Counted from the stretch's first letter, positions 44,820-57,114 are shown. The stretch: 64,000 bases of DNA from Armatimonadetes bacterium DC (GCA_001442985.1 LDYB01000014.1:186001-250000), one strand, 5' to 3'. A program made the numbers and translations. The notes: a model not told the origin generated them from the sequence alone.

Positions 44820-46160
44820 TCAGCAGTTCCCGAAGTTGAACAGCACTTCCAGCAGGTCGGCGTCGTCTACGATGCCGTCATCGTTGAGGTCTGCGTTGGG
44901 TTCATCGCTGCCAAAGGCGAAGAGGACATTCACCAGGTCTGTGTCATCCACGCATCCGTCACCGTTGGTGTCGCCCGCAAGTGCCACGAGCAGCACAAAG
45001 GCGTGGCGCATTCGATGGCTCTCGGTGAAGTCGTTGGCAACGCCCCCTATCGCGAAACGCCCACTATCGACAAGAGCCAGTCGGGAAAATGCAACCCACC
45101 ACCCCTCGCGAACAAGTTCTTCAGGGACAGGAACGGGGGCTTGCCACGCGATTGTGCCATCGGCTCGAACCTTTATCAGGGTTCCCAGCCTCAGCAGGTA
45201 AACATTCCCCGCGGCGTCGATGCTCCAGTCGGTGAGATAAAGGTCCTGTAAGGGGGTTTCCCACTCGCGTGCAAGGGTCTCCGTGTTCAAGCGTATCAGA
45301 AGCGCGTTGCCAGAGTCAGACAGAGCAAGGGCGTACAGAAAATTACCGCCTGATTTCAACAGCACCTTGTCGCCTTCAATTCCCGCGGGACCGAACATAC
45401 ACGCTGCCGCCTCATCAGCGCTTCCCCACGAGTACACCAGCTGGCTCTCCAGTGGCAGGGCGTGAAGCACGAACCCGAAGGGGTCGTCCAGAAAGGTGAA
45501 GGTATCGCTTTGCCAGTAGAACCCCTTGCGCCCCGTGGCGCTCCCGTTCCAGCCGTTCAGCACAACCCCGCTTGCAGGAGACCACGCAATGCCCAGCAGG
45601 TAGCCGTCGCTACCTGTTATTGTCGTGGTCTGCACCGTCAGGGTGGAAGGGTCTACGGCGTGGTAGCCAAACTGGCGCAGGTGGGTGTTGAAGCCGATAT
45701 AGAGCGTTTCGCCGTTGAAGGTCAAAGCAGCGGGTACACCCAGCGCACGCCTTTCTGCGAGCGCGTATCCCCCAGCAGGATAGTAGACAATCGTGGTGCG
45801 CTCTGGGAGCGGTCCGTTGCTTCCCCATGCAGGTTCGGAGAGGGCGCACACCACCAGGCTCTCTCCGTTCGGGAGCGGTACAACACCGAAGGCGTCTTCC
45901 TGCGCGCCGTTGGCAAACCCGTAGGGGCGTACATCCACCAGCGCGCCGCCAAGAGTGTAGCGCACAAGGCTAATTGCGTCATCGCCTGTGGGCTGATACA
46001 AACTTGTCAGCCCGTACAGGACGCCAGCACTGTATTGTAAGTCTTTCAGCACCGTCTCGTAGTTTTCAGCGCCATACAGTCGATACCATCGTGTAGCCAG
46101 CTGGCTTGAAGCAACTCCTATCACACTACAAACCACTAAGCACACCATCAGAGTACGCAT
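44820..46160 (-). CDS. Secreted protein with dockerin-like EF-hand C-terminus, 446 aa
   Basis: A signal peptide (MRTLMVCLVVCSVIGVASS) is followed by a beta-propeller-like body with repeated motifs. The C-terminal about 55 residues hold two calcium-binding loops, DTNGDGCVDDTD and DLNDDGIVDDAD, each followed by LLEVLF-type helices, ending FNFGNC. This is a dockerin type I-like pair. No cohesin is seen in the window, so it may serve for surface attachment rather than a cellulosome. It ends in a strong terminator and lies 12 bases after the next gene upstream. Confidence 0.8.
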   Translation of the reverse strand: MRTLMVCLVVCSVIGVASSQLATRWYRLYGAENYETVLKDLQYSAGVLYGLTSLYQPTGDDAISLVRYTLGGALVDVRPYGFANGAQEDAFGVVPLPNGESLVVCALSEPAWGSNGPLPERTTIVYYPAGGYALAERRALGVPAALTFNGETLYIGFNTHLRQFGYHAVDPSTLTVQTTTITGSDGYLLGIAWSPASGVVLNGWNGSATGRKGFYWQSDTFTFLDDPFGFVLHALPLESQLVYSWGSADEAAACMFGPAGIEGDKVLLKSGGNFLYALALSDSGNALLIRLNTETLAREWETPLQDLYLTDWSIDAAGNVYLLRLGTLIKVRADGTIAWQAPVPVPEELVREGWWVAFSRLALVDSGRFAIGGVANDFTESHRMRHAFVLLVALAGDTNGDGCVDDTDLVNVLFAFGSDEPNADLNDDGIVDDADLLEVLFNFGNC

Positions 46161-46172
46161 GATGCCACCTCC

Positions 46173-47006
46173 TCAGTATGGGCGGAATACAAGGGGATAA
46201 CAGCCATCCCACCAGAAGTTGCTCGGCACACCCGAACTGTTGTAGCCTGTGTAAGGGTCGTATTCGGGGTTCGTGTCGTTGGGCGAAGTTACCAATCCCA
46301 GTCGACGCCACCGCACATGGGTATCCACGAAAGCCATCGTGACCCCTCTGGGATGAATCCACAGGGAGTCTGGAGTTAGCATGGTGCCCGTAAGCGGACA
46401 GTACGGCGGCTCGGAACGGCGCGGCGCATATCGGCATTCAGCCGCAGGGTCCGAGCAATTCAGTCTCGGGTTACTGAGAGCAAATCCCACGAGATAAGAC
46501 CGCCCCAAGCCTTCCCAGAAAGCGGGCACGGTGGCGGGATGCTCGACTCGCGCCATCACAAGTTGGTGGAGCAGACCGTTGTAGGTATACGAAACCTTGA
46601 GGGGGCGTCGCAAGGGGTTGGCATAATCGCTCACGCTTGAAAGCTTTCGCGCAATCGCGGTGGGACAGTGCATATTCTCATGAGGGTGTCGCAGATACGG
46701 AATAAGCGCATTTGCCCACATCGAAGCGAACGCATCACGCCACCCCGATTGAGCGGTACGCCAGTCGTGCGGAACAGGATGCGCATACTGATAGAGCCAT
46801 GTTCCAGACCGATCGCGACCAAATGCCAGGGGCATGATCTCATCGTAGTCCTGAAGGTACATCGCAAACGCTGTCGTGAGATTGCGGATACGCTGGGCGC
46901 ATATCGCTTCGTCATCGCGAATCTGGGCGACCAGAGTCGGTACGACAACACTCAGCAAAAGAGCCACTAAAACAACACCGAACCATTGCCTTCTCAGAGT
47001 GCGCAT
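46173..47006 (-). CDS. Secreted pseudopilin-like protein, 277 aa
   Basis: The N-terminus is a signal peptide (WFGVVLVALLLSVVVPTLVAQ) rather than a prepilin leader. The segment CAQRIRNLTTAFAMYLQDYDEIMP and the C-terminal GVTMAFVDTHVRWRR match the body and end motif of the DUF1559/H-X9-DG pseudopilin-like proteins. It thus looks like a member that lost its methylation motif or exports by Sec. Four cysteines in the last third may form disulfides. It lies between two EF-hand protein genes on the same strand and probably shares their transcript. Confidence 0.7.
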   Translation of the reverse strand: MRTLRRQWFGVVLVALLLSVVVPTLVAQIRDDEAICAQRIRNLTTAFAMYLQDYDEIMPLAFGRDRSGTWLYQYAHPVPHDWRTAQSGWRDAFASMWANALIPYLRHPHENMHCPTAIARKLSSVSDYANPLRRPLKVSYTYNGLLHQLVMARVEHPATVPAFWEGLGRSYLVGFALSNPRLNCSDPAAECRYAPRRSEPPYCPLTGTMLTPDSLWIHPRGVTMAFVDTHVRWRRLGLVTSPNDTNPEYDPYTGYNSSGVPSNFWWDGCYPLVFRPY

Positions 47007-47070
47007 CGTTAACCTCCTCTACTTTGGGGTGTCCCCGCAGGATTGCTGTGTTTTAGACTGTGGATTTTTC

Positions 47071-49140
47071 TTAGCAGTTCCCGAAGTTAAACAACACCTC
47101 CAGCAGGTCGGCGTCGTCTACAACGCTATCTTCGTTCACATCGGCAGGCATGCTGCCTGCACTCCCGAACGCGAACAACACTTCCAGCAGGTCGGCGTCG
47201 TCCACGCAGCCGTCGCCGTTCACATCCGCGCGACGGGTCAAAACCCACGCCGCAATCCCGTGATTGGCGAATGAAGTGTAAAAGACTCGCCCACCTGACC
47301 CGGTTGCCATGTCGCTGTACGCCAGCAGCTCTGAATCGAATGGGATAATCGCCCGACTGAGTTCTGTTTCGCTGGAAAAATCCCACAGATAAGTGTTCCC
47401 CGCACGCAGGACGGTGAGCATCGTGTCGTTCAGGGCAAACCGCGCCTCTTCTACCGTAGATTCGTAGCTTGCGACATCGGCGCCCGAACTGAGGTCTACC
47501 ACCCGCACCCTGCTGCTTTCTACAATCAGCAGTCGGGAGGCATCCGACGCATAGCGTAAGTCGTGGGCATCACTGGCGGTTTCAATCTGCCCAACGAGGC
47601 TACCTGTGTTCGCGTCGTAGAAGAAGACGCTGTTCATTCGTCCTCCAACGGCGAGCGTCTGGCTATCGGGGCTGAACGCGGCGCATTCGGGAGCGAAGCG
47701 CTCTTCCTCGCCGCCCGCGATGGAGAAGAGCAACGCGCCCGTTGCCCGCTCCAGCACGAAAATCCCCGAACGCGACACCACGGCGAGCGTCTGCTCATCA
47801 GGCGAGAGGCGTACCTGCGTGATACCTGGCTCAGGCGACGCGAAAGTGTAAAGCAACACGGGGCTGGCAGGGTTCTGCACATCCCAGAGCTTCGCCTCAT
47901 ACATGTCACACGAGGCGAGGTAGCGCCCGCTTGCCGAAAGCGCGACGCTTCCCACCTGATCCGAATGCGCCGCAAAGCGATTGACGATAGCGCCGGTGGA
48001 TTTGTTTATGAGGTAAAGGTTGCCTTCAAAATCGCCTGCCGCAAGATGTACGCCGTTTTCGGATGCGTCCACCGCCATCGGGCGCGTCAGGTCGCCGTAA
48101 AACTGGCGCAAGCGCGCACCGCTCGGCGACCACACCTCCACCAGCGCGAGATTGTAGTCCGAAAAGAGGTTGAACGGGAAGTTACCCAGAAAGGGGAAGT
48201 GGAAGCACCCTGCCACCAGCACGCTGTGATTGCCCGCGATACCCAGCGACTGGACGCTGGTGCGGGTGTTGAACTGTGTCAGGCGCTGCCCGGTGGCGAG
48301 GTCGTGCTGATAGATGTTCGCGTCCGTTGCGCCGATGAACACAGCATTCGGCGCGAAAGCAATCCCTGTTACGCCGCCATTGTAGGGCGCGTACCATGCG
48401 ACTGTTCCTGCCTGCCATGAGAAGCCCAACGCGCGGCTTTCGGTGTTGGGCATGCCCAGAATCAGCCAGTTGCCGTCGGGCGAGTTCGCCAGCCGCTGGG
48501 CGCCCGTCCACGCGATGCGTGTTTGCCCCAGATACGCGCCCGAAAGGCTCCACATCCGCAAATAGCCGTAGGCGTCAGAGGTGACGATGCGCGTCTCATC
48601 CGCCGTAAACGCCACCGCAGTGGGTACGAACGCCTGCGCCGCCTGCATTACCAGCGCCCCATCTGAAACGCGCCACACGCGCACCACGCGGTCGCGTCCC
48701 ACTGCCGCCACATAGTCGCCGCTGCGGGAAAGCGTCGCGCTCACAAGCGACGCATTCACGCCAATCACCCGAATCGGCTGCCACGAAGCGACATCCCAGA
48801 GCGCAATCTGGCTCGTCGGGCGCGCTCCCGTCGTGGGATGCGTCTGGTCTGCAATCAGCAGGCGGTTCTGGCGCAGCTCAATCGCCACGAGGGGGAATCG
48901 GCGCGTGGGAATTATGCGCTCCACCACGCCTGTGTTCAGATTCAGCCAGCCCACGAGGTTGTAGCCCACTCGCACGGCTGCGTGCGTGCCCGACTCGTTC
49001 ACCGCCAGATGGAGCGGATACAGAGTCGGCTGCACCCAGCGCAGGACGGCTTTATACGCGCTGCTCTGGGCGTGGGCGCTCACGCCTGCCAGCAAAATTA
49101 GAAGAGCGACAACGAACCTGTGCCCATCTCTCTTTCGCAT
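47071..49140 (-). CDS. Secreted WD40-like beta-propeller with EF-hand C-terminus, 689 aa
   Basis: A signal peptide (FVVALLILLAGVSAHAQ) is followed by many WD40-like blades (for example GDYVAAVGRDRVVRVWRVSD and GRYLASCDMYEAKLWDVQNP), enough for one or two propellers. The C-terminus has two calcium loops, DVNGDGCVDDAD and DVNEDSVVDDAD, and ends FNFGNC as in the 446-residue protein. The DNA of the EF-hand segments is almost the same in the two genes. The role is probably extracellular binding or sensing; nothing catalytic is seen. Confidence 0.82.
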   Translation of the reverse strand: MRKRDGHRFVVALLILLAGVSAHAQSSAYKAVLRWVQPTLYPLHLAVNESGTHAAVRVGYNLVGWLNLNTGVVERIIPTRRFPLVAIELRQNRLLIADQTHPTTGARPTSQIALWDVASWQPIRVIGVNASLVSATLSRSGDYVAAVGRDRVVRVWRVSDGALVMQAAQAFVPTAVAFTADETRIVTSDAYGYLRMWSLSGAYLGQTRIAWTGAQRLANSPDGNWLILGMPNTESRALGFSWQAGTVAWYAPYNGGVTGIAFAPNAVFIGATDANIYQHDLATGQRLTQFNTRTSVQSLGIAGNHSVLVAGCFHFPFLGNFPFNLFSDYNLALVEVWSPSGARLRQFYGDLTRPMAVDASENGVHLAAGDFEGNLYLINKSTGAIVNRFAAHSDQVGSVALSASGRYLASCDMYEAKLWDVQNPASPVLLYTFASPEPGITQVRLSPDEQTLAVVSRSGIFVLERATGALLFSIAGGEEERFAPECAAFSPDSQTLAVGGRMNSVFFYDANTGSLVGQIETASDAHDLRYASDASRLLIVESSRVRVVDLSSGADVASYESTVEEARFALNDTMLTVLRAGNTYLWDFSSETELSRAIIPFDSELLAYSDMATGSGGRVFYTSFANHGIAAWVLTRRADVNGDGCVDDADLLEVLFAFGSAGSMPADVNEDSVVDDADLLEVLFNFGNC

Positions 49141-49164
49141 TCACCACAAACCTCCGTCGCCCAG

Positions 49165-49228
49165 TTAGACGAAAAAAGGGTGGTAAAGTGGCAGGGAGTC
49201 GGCACGCTGATCCAAAATCATCGTCTAA
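49165..49228. repeat. Inverted repeat upstream of the HAF-repeat genes
   Basis: TTAGACGA (49165-49172) and TCGTCTAA (49221-49228) flank 48 bases in the divergent intergenic region. Spacing of this kind could fit a looping regulator, but this is speculative. Confidence 0.3.
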
Positions 49229-49257
49229 TTAAACCCTGTAGAAAGGAGGTGTTGCGC

Positions 49258-50223
49258 TTGCAACGATGGTGGATGGTTTTGAGCCTGGCTATGGCGGCTG
49301 TACCGGGCTGGGTGCAGACTCTGACTCAGGTCTCCACGCGCCCAGACACGCAGGTTGCTGCGATGACTTCGGACGCGCGGGTGCTGGTGGGGTACTCTCC
49401 ACGCCTCAACTTCCCCTACGCTTTCTGGTGGACGCGCCAGACAGGAGAAGTGCCCCTGCCACTGCCGCCAGGCGCGCAATCCGTGATGGCGCGCGGCGTC
49501 TCGGAAGACGGCAACACAGTAGTGGGTAGTGTCGCGCTCAACAATCAGTGGGAGCCGATTGTGTGGCGCCGACAGGGCAGCGGGTTCACTTATCAGTTCC
49601 TTTCTTATCCTTCTGGGGTGCAAAATATCACGGTTCAGGGCGTTTCGGGCGACGGCAGGATTATCGCCGCGAACTACCTGGTGAGCGAAACAAAGGGGTG
49701 CTACTGGCTGGATGGCGTGTTCCACTATGCCCCCGCTTCTATCACCCAGATAAACGGGATTACACGCACAGGAATCATGTTCGGGCTGCTGGGCACGGCG
49801 TATGGGTTCCGTTTCACTCTGGCGCGGGGCGTGGAGCAGCTGCCTGCGGGTGTTTGGGCGCTCTCAACCGACGGACGCTACGGCGGTGGAAGCGCGCCGA
49901 ACGACCAGATTTTGTATATGGATCCGTGCGGTGTGATTTCCTTGGGAAGCGCGCCGAACGGCGGCTATGGCAGCGCATATGCTATCAGCGATGATGGGCG
50001 CATTCTGGTCGGCGCACAACGGAGTGTAGGCGCCATCCGCTGGAAGCGCGAAAACGGCTTTCTGGACGGCGTGGAGAACCTCAACACCACTTTCGCGCCC
50101 TACCTCGGCGGCGTGGTGCTGGACGGCGCATACGCCCTCTCCGCCGATGGGCGCTACATTGCGGGCGCGGCGTGGTTCGGCACAGTTCGATACGCCTACC
50201 TGCTGGACACAAATGGACGATAA
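49258..50223 (+). CDS. Secreted HAF-repeat (beta-propeller-like) protein, 321 aa
   Basis: Start chosen at TTG 49258, since AAAGGAGG lies about 8 bases before it; the peptide LQRWWMVLSLAMAAVPGWVQ is then a signal sequence. The body repeats 'G(V/I)S(E/D/A)DGxxxVG' motifs (GVSEDGNTVVGSV, AISDDGRILVGAQ, ALSADGRYIAGAA), the extracellular HAF repeat family. Unlike the next gene it has no EF-hand tail. The two genes are 12 bases apart, probably one operon, divergent from the WD40 gene. Confidence 0.75.
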   Translation: MQRWWMVLSLAMAAVPGWVQTLTQVSTRPDTQVAAMTSDARVLVGYSPRLNFPYAFWWTRQTGEVPLPLPPGAQSVMARGVSEDGNTVVGSVALNNQWEPIVWRRQGSGFTYQFLSYPSGVQNITVQGVSGDGRIIAANYLVSETKGCYWLDGVFHYAPASITQINGITRTGIMFGLLGTAYGFRFTLARGVEQLPAGVWALSTDGRYGGGSAPNDQILYMDPCGVISLGSAPNGGYGSAYAISDDGRILVGAQRSVGAIRWKRENGFLDGVENLNTTFAPYLGGVVLDGAYALSADGRYIAGAAWFGTVRYAYLLDTNGR

Positions 50224-50235
50224 GGAGGGCTGACG

Positions 50236-51414
50236 ATGCGATATGCTCTGTTGACGGCTCTGGGAATGGTTTTTGGGCTTGCCAGCGCTCAGCGCCTTAC
50301 CCTTTTGCCGACGCCGGATGGGTTTTACGGGGGCGTGCCGTATTATGTGGCGCACAACGGCTCAATTGTGGTGGGCACAGTACGCGACAGCTGGAATTTC
50401 TACGGCGTCTACTGGGCAAACGGGCAGGTGCATTTTATCCCCAGCTTTGTGTCGGGTTCGGTCAGTTCGACAGCAACAGGCGTGGGCGGGGTCAGCGCGG
50501 ACGGCTCCATCGTCGCTGTGGTGGGCAACCCCTTCGGCTACCTGTGGAATCGACAGACGGGGCAGTTTGTGGATTTGTATCCGCGCAATCGCAACCGCGC
50601 GCCTCAACCGCGTTCTCTCAGCGCCGACGGCAGAACGGTTGTCGGCACGATTCAGGGCAACTCCGGGCAGGTGTGGTTCCTCTGGCGTGAAGGCGAGGGG
50701 CTGGACATCCATCGTCGCCTCAGCGGGATGGTCGTCTCGCCCGACGGTGAGACCCTCTACGGGGTTCTGGAGGACGGCATTCCCATCCCTGCTCGCTCGA
50801 CCGACCTCTGCGCGGTGGAAACGCTGGTAGAGCAGGGTGCCCCCCTGGACGCGCGCGTCGTCCGGGTGTCCCACAACGAACGCTATCTGCTTTTGCGCCC
50901 GGGCAACACGCTCAATGTGGCGTATGTGTGGGAAATACCCACGGGCACGACCTACACGATTGTGCCGCCTTATGACTATGTTTTCGCCACAGCTATCGCC
51001 GACGATGGCACGGTTTACGGCTACTACCGCCCTACCAGTAGCCCCACAGTGATTGTGCCGTTCCGCTGGAGCGTGCAGGACGGCTTCCAGGACCTGCACG
51101 AAGTGTTTCCCTGCGCCCTGCCTGACGGATATGCATACTGGACAGTGCGGGATGTCAGCCCAGACGGGCGTTATCTTGTGGGCGAGGTGAAGCGTCTTAG
51201 CGACAACCGTACCTTCCCGTTCTTGCTGGACACGGGCGGCTGCCTGCCCGGCGATGTGGACTGCAACGGCTGTGTGGACGATGCCGATCTCCTGCAAGTG
51301 CTGTTCCAGTTCGGTGCGACAGGGCGCGGCTTGAACGCCGACCTGAACTGCGACGCCGTTGTGGATGACGCCGACCTGCTGATGGTGCTGTTCCACTTCG
51401 GTAGCGGATGTTAG
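50236..51414 (+). CDS. Secreted HAF-repeat protein with EF-hand C-terminus, 392 aa
   Basis: A signal peptide ([19 protein letters not shown]) leads to HAF-type repeats ([39 protein letters not shown]). The C-terminus has two calcium-binding loops, [12 protein letters not shown] and [12 protein letters not shown], and ends HFGSGC. A third cysteine sits in each loop. It is a paralogue of the upstream gene with a dockerin-like tail added. GGAGG lies before the ATG. Confidence 0.82.
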   Translation: MRYALLTALGMVFGLASAQRLTLLPTPDGFYGGVPYYVAHNGSIVVGTVRDSWNFYGVYWANGQVHFIPSFVSGSVSSTATGVGGVSADGSIVAVVGNPFGYLWNRQTGQFVDLYPRNRNRAPQPRSLSADGRTVVGTIQGNSGQVWFLWREGEGLDIHRRLSGMVVSPDGETLYGVLEDGIPIPARSTDLCAVETLVEQGAPLDARVVRVSHNERYLLLRPGNTLNVAYVWEIPTGTTYTIVPPYDYVFATAIADDGTVYGYYRPTSSPTVIVPFRWSVQDGFQDLHEVFPCALPDGYAYWTVRDVSPDGRYLVGEVKRLSDNRTFPFLLDTGGCLPGDVDCNGCVDDADLLQVLFQFGATGRGLNADLNCDAVVDDADLLMVLFHFGSGC

Positions 51415-51460
51415 GGGGCAGGAATCCCTCTTGCCCCAGCGAATCACCCCAGCGGGAGCC

Positions 51461-52117
51461 ATGAAACCGCTGGGGCAGCTGATTGTGATTTGCGGGAGCA
51501 TGTTCGCGGGCAAGTCGGAGGAGCTGATTCGGCTGGTGCGCCGTGCGATGTACGCACGCAAAAAGATTCAGGTCTTCAAACATGCCCTCGATGATCGGTT
51601 CCATCACTCCGCCGTCGCCACGCATAACGGCGTGCAGATTGATGCCGTGCCCGTGCGCAACACACAGGAGATTCTCAACCTGCTGGAACCCGACACTGAG
51701 GTGGTGGCGATTGAAGAAGCCCAGTTTTTCGACGAGAAACTGGTGCGCCTGTGTGTGGAGCTGGCGGATGCGGGCAAAACCGTGATTGCCGCGGGGCTGG
51801 ATCAGGACTTTCGGCGTCAGCCGTTCGGGATTATGCCGCAGCTGATGGCGGTTGCCGATGAGGTGGTCAAGCTCCGCGCGATCTGTGTGGTGTGCGGGCG
51901 CCCTGCCAGCCACACACAGCGATTGGTGGACGGTCGTCCTGCCGCGTGGGACGAGCCGACCATTCTGGTGGGCGCGGAAGACCACTACGAGGCGCGGTGT
52001 CGCAACTGCCATCAGGTGCGGCGCGTGCCGGCTCACCTGCGCCGACGGCTCTGGCGTCCCCAGAAACGCGCCAAAACGCCGCCCCAATCCGCCAAACTCG
52101 GAGAAAAGAGCGCATGA
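51461..52117 (+). CDS. tdk: Thymidine kinase
   Basis: Salvage kinase phosphorylating thymidine. The P-loop is [13 protein letters not shown]. The DNA-binding-type lasso and zinc site are [13 protein letters not shown] with CRNC near the end; AIEEAQFFD carries the catalytic glutamate and [12 protein letters not shown] the nucleoside site. The ATG at 51461 follows GGGAG; a TTG at 51431 in frame is a less likely start. The basic C-terminal tail ([17 protein letters not shown]) is longer than usual. It overlaps the next gene by ATGA. Confidence 0.94.
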   Translation: MKPLGQLIVICGSMFAGKSEELIRLVRRAMYARKKIQVFKHALDDRFHHSAVATHNGVQIDAVPVRNTQEILNLLEPDTEVVAIEEAQFFDEKLVRLCVELADAGKTVIAAGLDQDFRRQPFGIMPQLMAVADEVVKLRAICVVCGRPASHTQRLVDGRPAAWDEPTILVGAEDHYEARCRNCHQVRRVPAHLRRRLWRPQKRAKTPPQSAKLGEKSA

Positions 52118-52656
52118 AGTTCCGATGGTCTGGCTCGGTGCGGCAGCCAGAGGAGGAGGTGCGCCAGCGCATCCGGCGCTACTTTGAGCGTATCGGCTTC
52201 CGCACGCTGGAAGAGGCGCCCACGCTGAGCCTCCAGCGCGGCGAGACGGGTCTGCACCTGGACCCGCGCCGAATCTGGATGCGCATCGAAGCCAAAGTAC
52301 AGGGCTGGGGCGCGGAAACCCTGGTGGATATCACCTTCGAACTCGCTTCACGCCGCCTGCTCTCGGAGACGGGCGCGGAACTGCTGGTCTCGGAAGTGCG
52401 CGAGATGACGCGCTACCTGCAGAATGGCGACGCCGATTTTGAACGGCTGGAAACGCTCCAGCAGCGCGCTGTGCGGGAGTTGCGCGCGATCCTCATCACT
52501 GCTGTCGGGGTTGCGGTTGTGCTCTCTGTGGGGGCGGCATATCTGCTGTACGCCCTGCGCTGGACGGGACCGCTCGCGCCCGTGCTGGGCGGCTTGCTGG
52601 TGGGACTCGTCGCGGGCTACCTCTATGCCCGAATGGGGCGCTTTCGCAAACGGTAG
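52114..52656 (+). CDS. Hypothetical membrane-anchored protein, 180 aa
   Basis: The N-terminal about 120 residues are soluble and charged ([21 protein letters not shown], then a helix from about 85 to 120). The C-terminus has two transmembrane helices ([21 protein letters not shown] and [20 protein letters not shown]) and ends GRFRKR. I recognise no family. It is translationally coupled to tdk and its stop codon adjoins that of the convergent psd gene. Confidence 0.55.
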   Translation: MKFRWSGSVRQPEEEVRQRIRRYFERIGFRTLEEAPTLSLQRGETGLHLDPRRIWMRIEAKVQGWGAETLVDITFELASRRLLSETGAELLVSEVREMTRYLQNGDADFERLETLQQRAVRELRAILITAVGVAVVLSVGAAYLLYALRWTGPLAPVLGGLLVGLVAGYLYARMGRFRKR

Positions 52657-53370
52657 TCAGCCCTTCAGCCGCGCCACGGGCGTGAGACCCCCATACACCT
52701 GCGCCCCCGTGTGCGTGAGAATCTCCACTGCACGCGAGAAAATTAGCAGGTCTACCTGACTCCCGCGCTCTATAAACGACACCTTCTGCCCTGCACGCAC
52801 CTGCTCGCCCTCGCGGATGTAGGTCGTAATCTTGTTCACGAACTTATCGGCGATTTCCACCATCACCACGCGCACGCGCTCGTTTTCCAGAAAGACGGTC
52901 TGGCGCTCGTTTTCCAGATGATAGCGTTTGCCCAGCAAATCCACCGCCCGACGCAGCCACGCCATGCTCACATATTCCCACAAATCCACCATCGGCAGGT
53001 TCGCTTTCGCGGGGGTGTAGACAATTTTGCGCACGACGCCCGCAATCGGGGCGTAGTTGTAATGCACATCCAGCGGACTCATGTAGATTCCAATCAGCCA
53101 GCCTTCGGGGGAGACTCCTTCCCAATCGGCGCGGGTGATTTCGGTGATGGGGATAGGGCGCCCCAGCTTTTCGGCAAACACGGTTCCTTCTGCCGACACG
53201 GGGCGGATGTAGACCACCTTGCCGTCGCATGGCGCCAGAATCAGGTCGGGGTCAGTGGGCGGAGTGCGCTGGGGGTCGCGATAGAACCAGACCCTGCGCA
53301 GGAACCAGTTCGCGCCCGCAATCCCTGCGCCGACGCCCAGCGCAATCTTGAGCCATCTGGGAAGTGCCAT
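52657..53370 (-). CDS. psd: Phosphatidylserine decarboxylase
   Basis: Makes phosphatidylethanolamine at the membrane. The 237-residue proenzyme has an N-terminal hydrophobic helix, APCDGKV (47-51), MSPLDVHYNYAP with H104, and the self-cleavage site G203-S204 in ERGSQVD. Cleavage there yields the pyruvoyl group. Length fits the shorter bacterial class (about 215-240). It lies just downstream of atpC behind a hairpin. Confidence 0.92.
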   Translation of the reverse strand: MALPRWLKIALGVGAGIAGANWFLRRVWFYRDPQRTPPTDPDLILAPCDGKVVYIRPVSAEGTVFAEKLGRPIPITEITRADWEGVSPEGWLIGIYMSPLDVHYNYAPIAGVVRKIVYTPAKANLPMVDLWEYVSMAWLRRAVDLLGKRYHLENERQTVFLENERVRVVMVEIADKFVNKITTYIREGEQVRAGQKVSFIERGSQVDLLIFSRAVEILTHTGAQVYGGLTPVARLKG

Positions 53371-53385
53371 CGTGATTGGGGTGTG

Positions 53386-53406
53386 CCCCCCTGAACCTCA
53401 GGGGGG
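53386..53406 (-). terminator. Hairpin between atpC and psd
   Basis: CCCCCCTGA and TCAGGGGGG form a 9-bp stem with a 3-base loop just before the psd ATG. No T-run follows, so it may attenuate rather than stop transcription. Confidence 0.45.
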
Positions 53407-53413
53407 GCGCGTG

Positions 53414-53820
53414 TTAGACCTGTTCTCCAATTGCGCGCAGGCGTGCCTTGGCGCGTTCCAGCGCGAGCTTCGCCTCCGCCAGCTCCTCTTCCGAGAGCGG
53501 TTGCTGGAGCAGTTCCATCGCGCGGCGGAACGCGACACGGGCGCGGTCGGGGTCAATCTCCTCCGCCAGTTCCGCGGCGTCCGCCAGCACAATGGTGCGG
53601 TCGGGCAGCACCTCGGCGAAGCCGCCCAGCACTGTGAACTTGCGCGACACGCCATCGGCACGACGATACTCGCCCACGCCATATTGGAGCGCGGTGAAAA
53701 ACGGTGCGTGCCCTGCCATCACGCCGAAGTAGCCTTCTGCGCCCGGCAGGCGCACATGCACCACCCGCTCTTCCAGCACTGTCCTGTCAGGGCTGACAAT
53801 CGAGAGCAGAAACTCGCGCA

Positions 53821-53821
<1 letters not shown>
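53414..53821 (-). CDS. atpC: F1 ATP synthase epsilon subunit
   Basis: The 135-residue epsilon subunit has the N-terminal beta-sandwich (MREFLLSIVSPDRTVLEERVVHVRLPGAEGYFGVM) and the C-terminal helical hairpin (LSEEELAEAKLALERAKARL). It links rotor to stator regulation. Its ATG overlaps the last base of the atpD stop codon (TAATG). Confidence 0.96.
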
Positions 53822-56106
<2,285 letters not shown>

Positions 56107-56110
<4 letters not shown>

Positions 56111-57000
56111 CGGTAATCCTCCTCTAAGTCTTCCAGTCGGTGTCGGCGCATCAGCTCCCACTCGCGGTCCACGACCTCTTCGCTGGGGTTCGAGGCAGGC
56201 GATTCCGCTTCTATCTCCTCGCCGAACATCTTGCCGTACTCGGCAATCTGTTCTGGCGAGAGCGGCGCCTCTTCCTCGACGGTGGGAATCTCCTCAACCA
56301 CTTCTGCGCCTTGCCACTCTAATTGCTTCTCTTCGATAATCGCCTCGGCGATGCGCCCCGCAATCAGGCGGATGGCGCGAATCGCGTCATCGTTGCCCGG
56401 GATGGGGTAGTCCACCTCGTCGGGGTCGCAGTTGGTGTCCACAATAGCGATTGTGGTGATGCCCAATCGGTTCGCCTCCGCAACGGCGGTGTGTTCCTCT
56501 TTGAGGTCTACGATAAAGAGCGCGGAGGGCAGTCCGGGCATGTCCTTGATCCCGCCGAGGTTGCGTTCCAGTTTCTCGTACTCTTTGCGCAGTTTCGCCG
56601 CCTCTTTTTTGGGGATGCGATCCAGCTCCCCTTCCTGAATCATGCGTTCCAGTTCTTTGAGGCGTCGGACGCGCGACTGGATGGTGCGGAAGTTGGTGAG
56701 CGTGCCGCCGAGCCAGCGGTGGGTGATGTAGTACTGGCGGCTGCGGAGTGCCGCTTCTTTGATGGCGTCGCGCGCCTGCTTCTTGGTGCCGACGAACAGG
56801 ATATGTCCGCCTGAGTTCACGATGTCCTTCACGGCGCGCTGGGCAATCTCGAACATCTCGACGGTCTTATGCAGGTCGATGATGTGGATGCCGTTGCGTG
56901 CGCCGTAGATATACTTCTTCATGTTGGGATGCCACTTGCGTGTAGGGTGCCCGAAATGCACCCCTGCTTCCAGCAGTTCCCGCATTGTCAGTTGTGCCAT
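56107..57000 (-). CDS. rpsB: 30S ribosomal protein S2
   Basis: The S2 core begins [23 protein letters not shown], then includes [15 protein letters not shown] and [20 protein letters not shown]. The 297 residues exceed the typical 230-260 owing to an acidic C-terminal extension ([19 protein letters not shown] and on). The leader region runs to about 57102, with a TATACT box at 57109-57114. This operon leader may hold the usual autoregulatory site, which I could not confirm. Confidence 0.97.
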
Positions 57001-57108
57001 ATAAGACCTCCTCAGGGTTGATTTCCGCCCGCGCCGTCATCCGCGCTTTCCACCCTCGTTCCCTGAGGGCACCCCAGCGCGTCAGGCGCGGTACGAGATG
57101 CGCCCATG

Positions 57109-57114
57109 AGTATA
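57109..57114 (-). promoter_or_regulatory. -10 box TATACT of the rpsB-tsf-atpDC unit
   Basis: CGGGTATACT on the minus strand predicts a start near 57102 and a leader of about 100 bases. That leader contains several GC-rich pairing segments (for example CTGACGCGC and GCGCGGTA). Confidence 0.5.

Noticed and set aside
57001-57102. Riboswitch in the rpsB leader
   Set aside because: Only generic GC-rich pairing is visible; I could not match a known leader motif.
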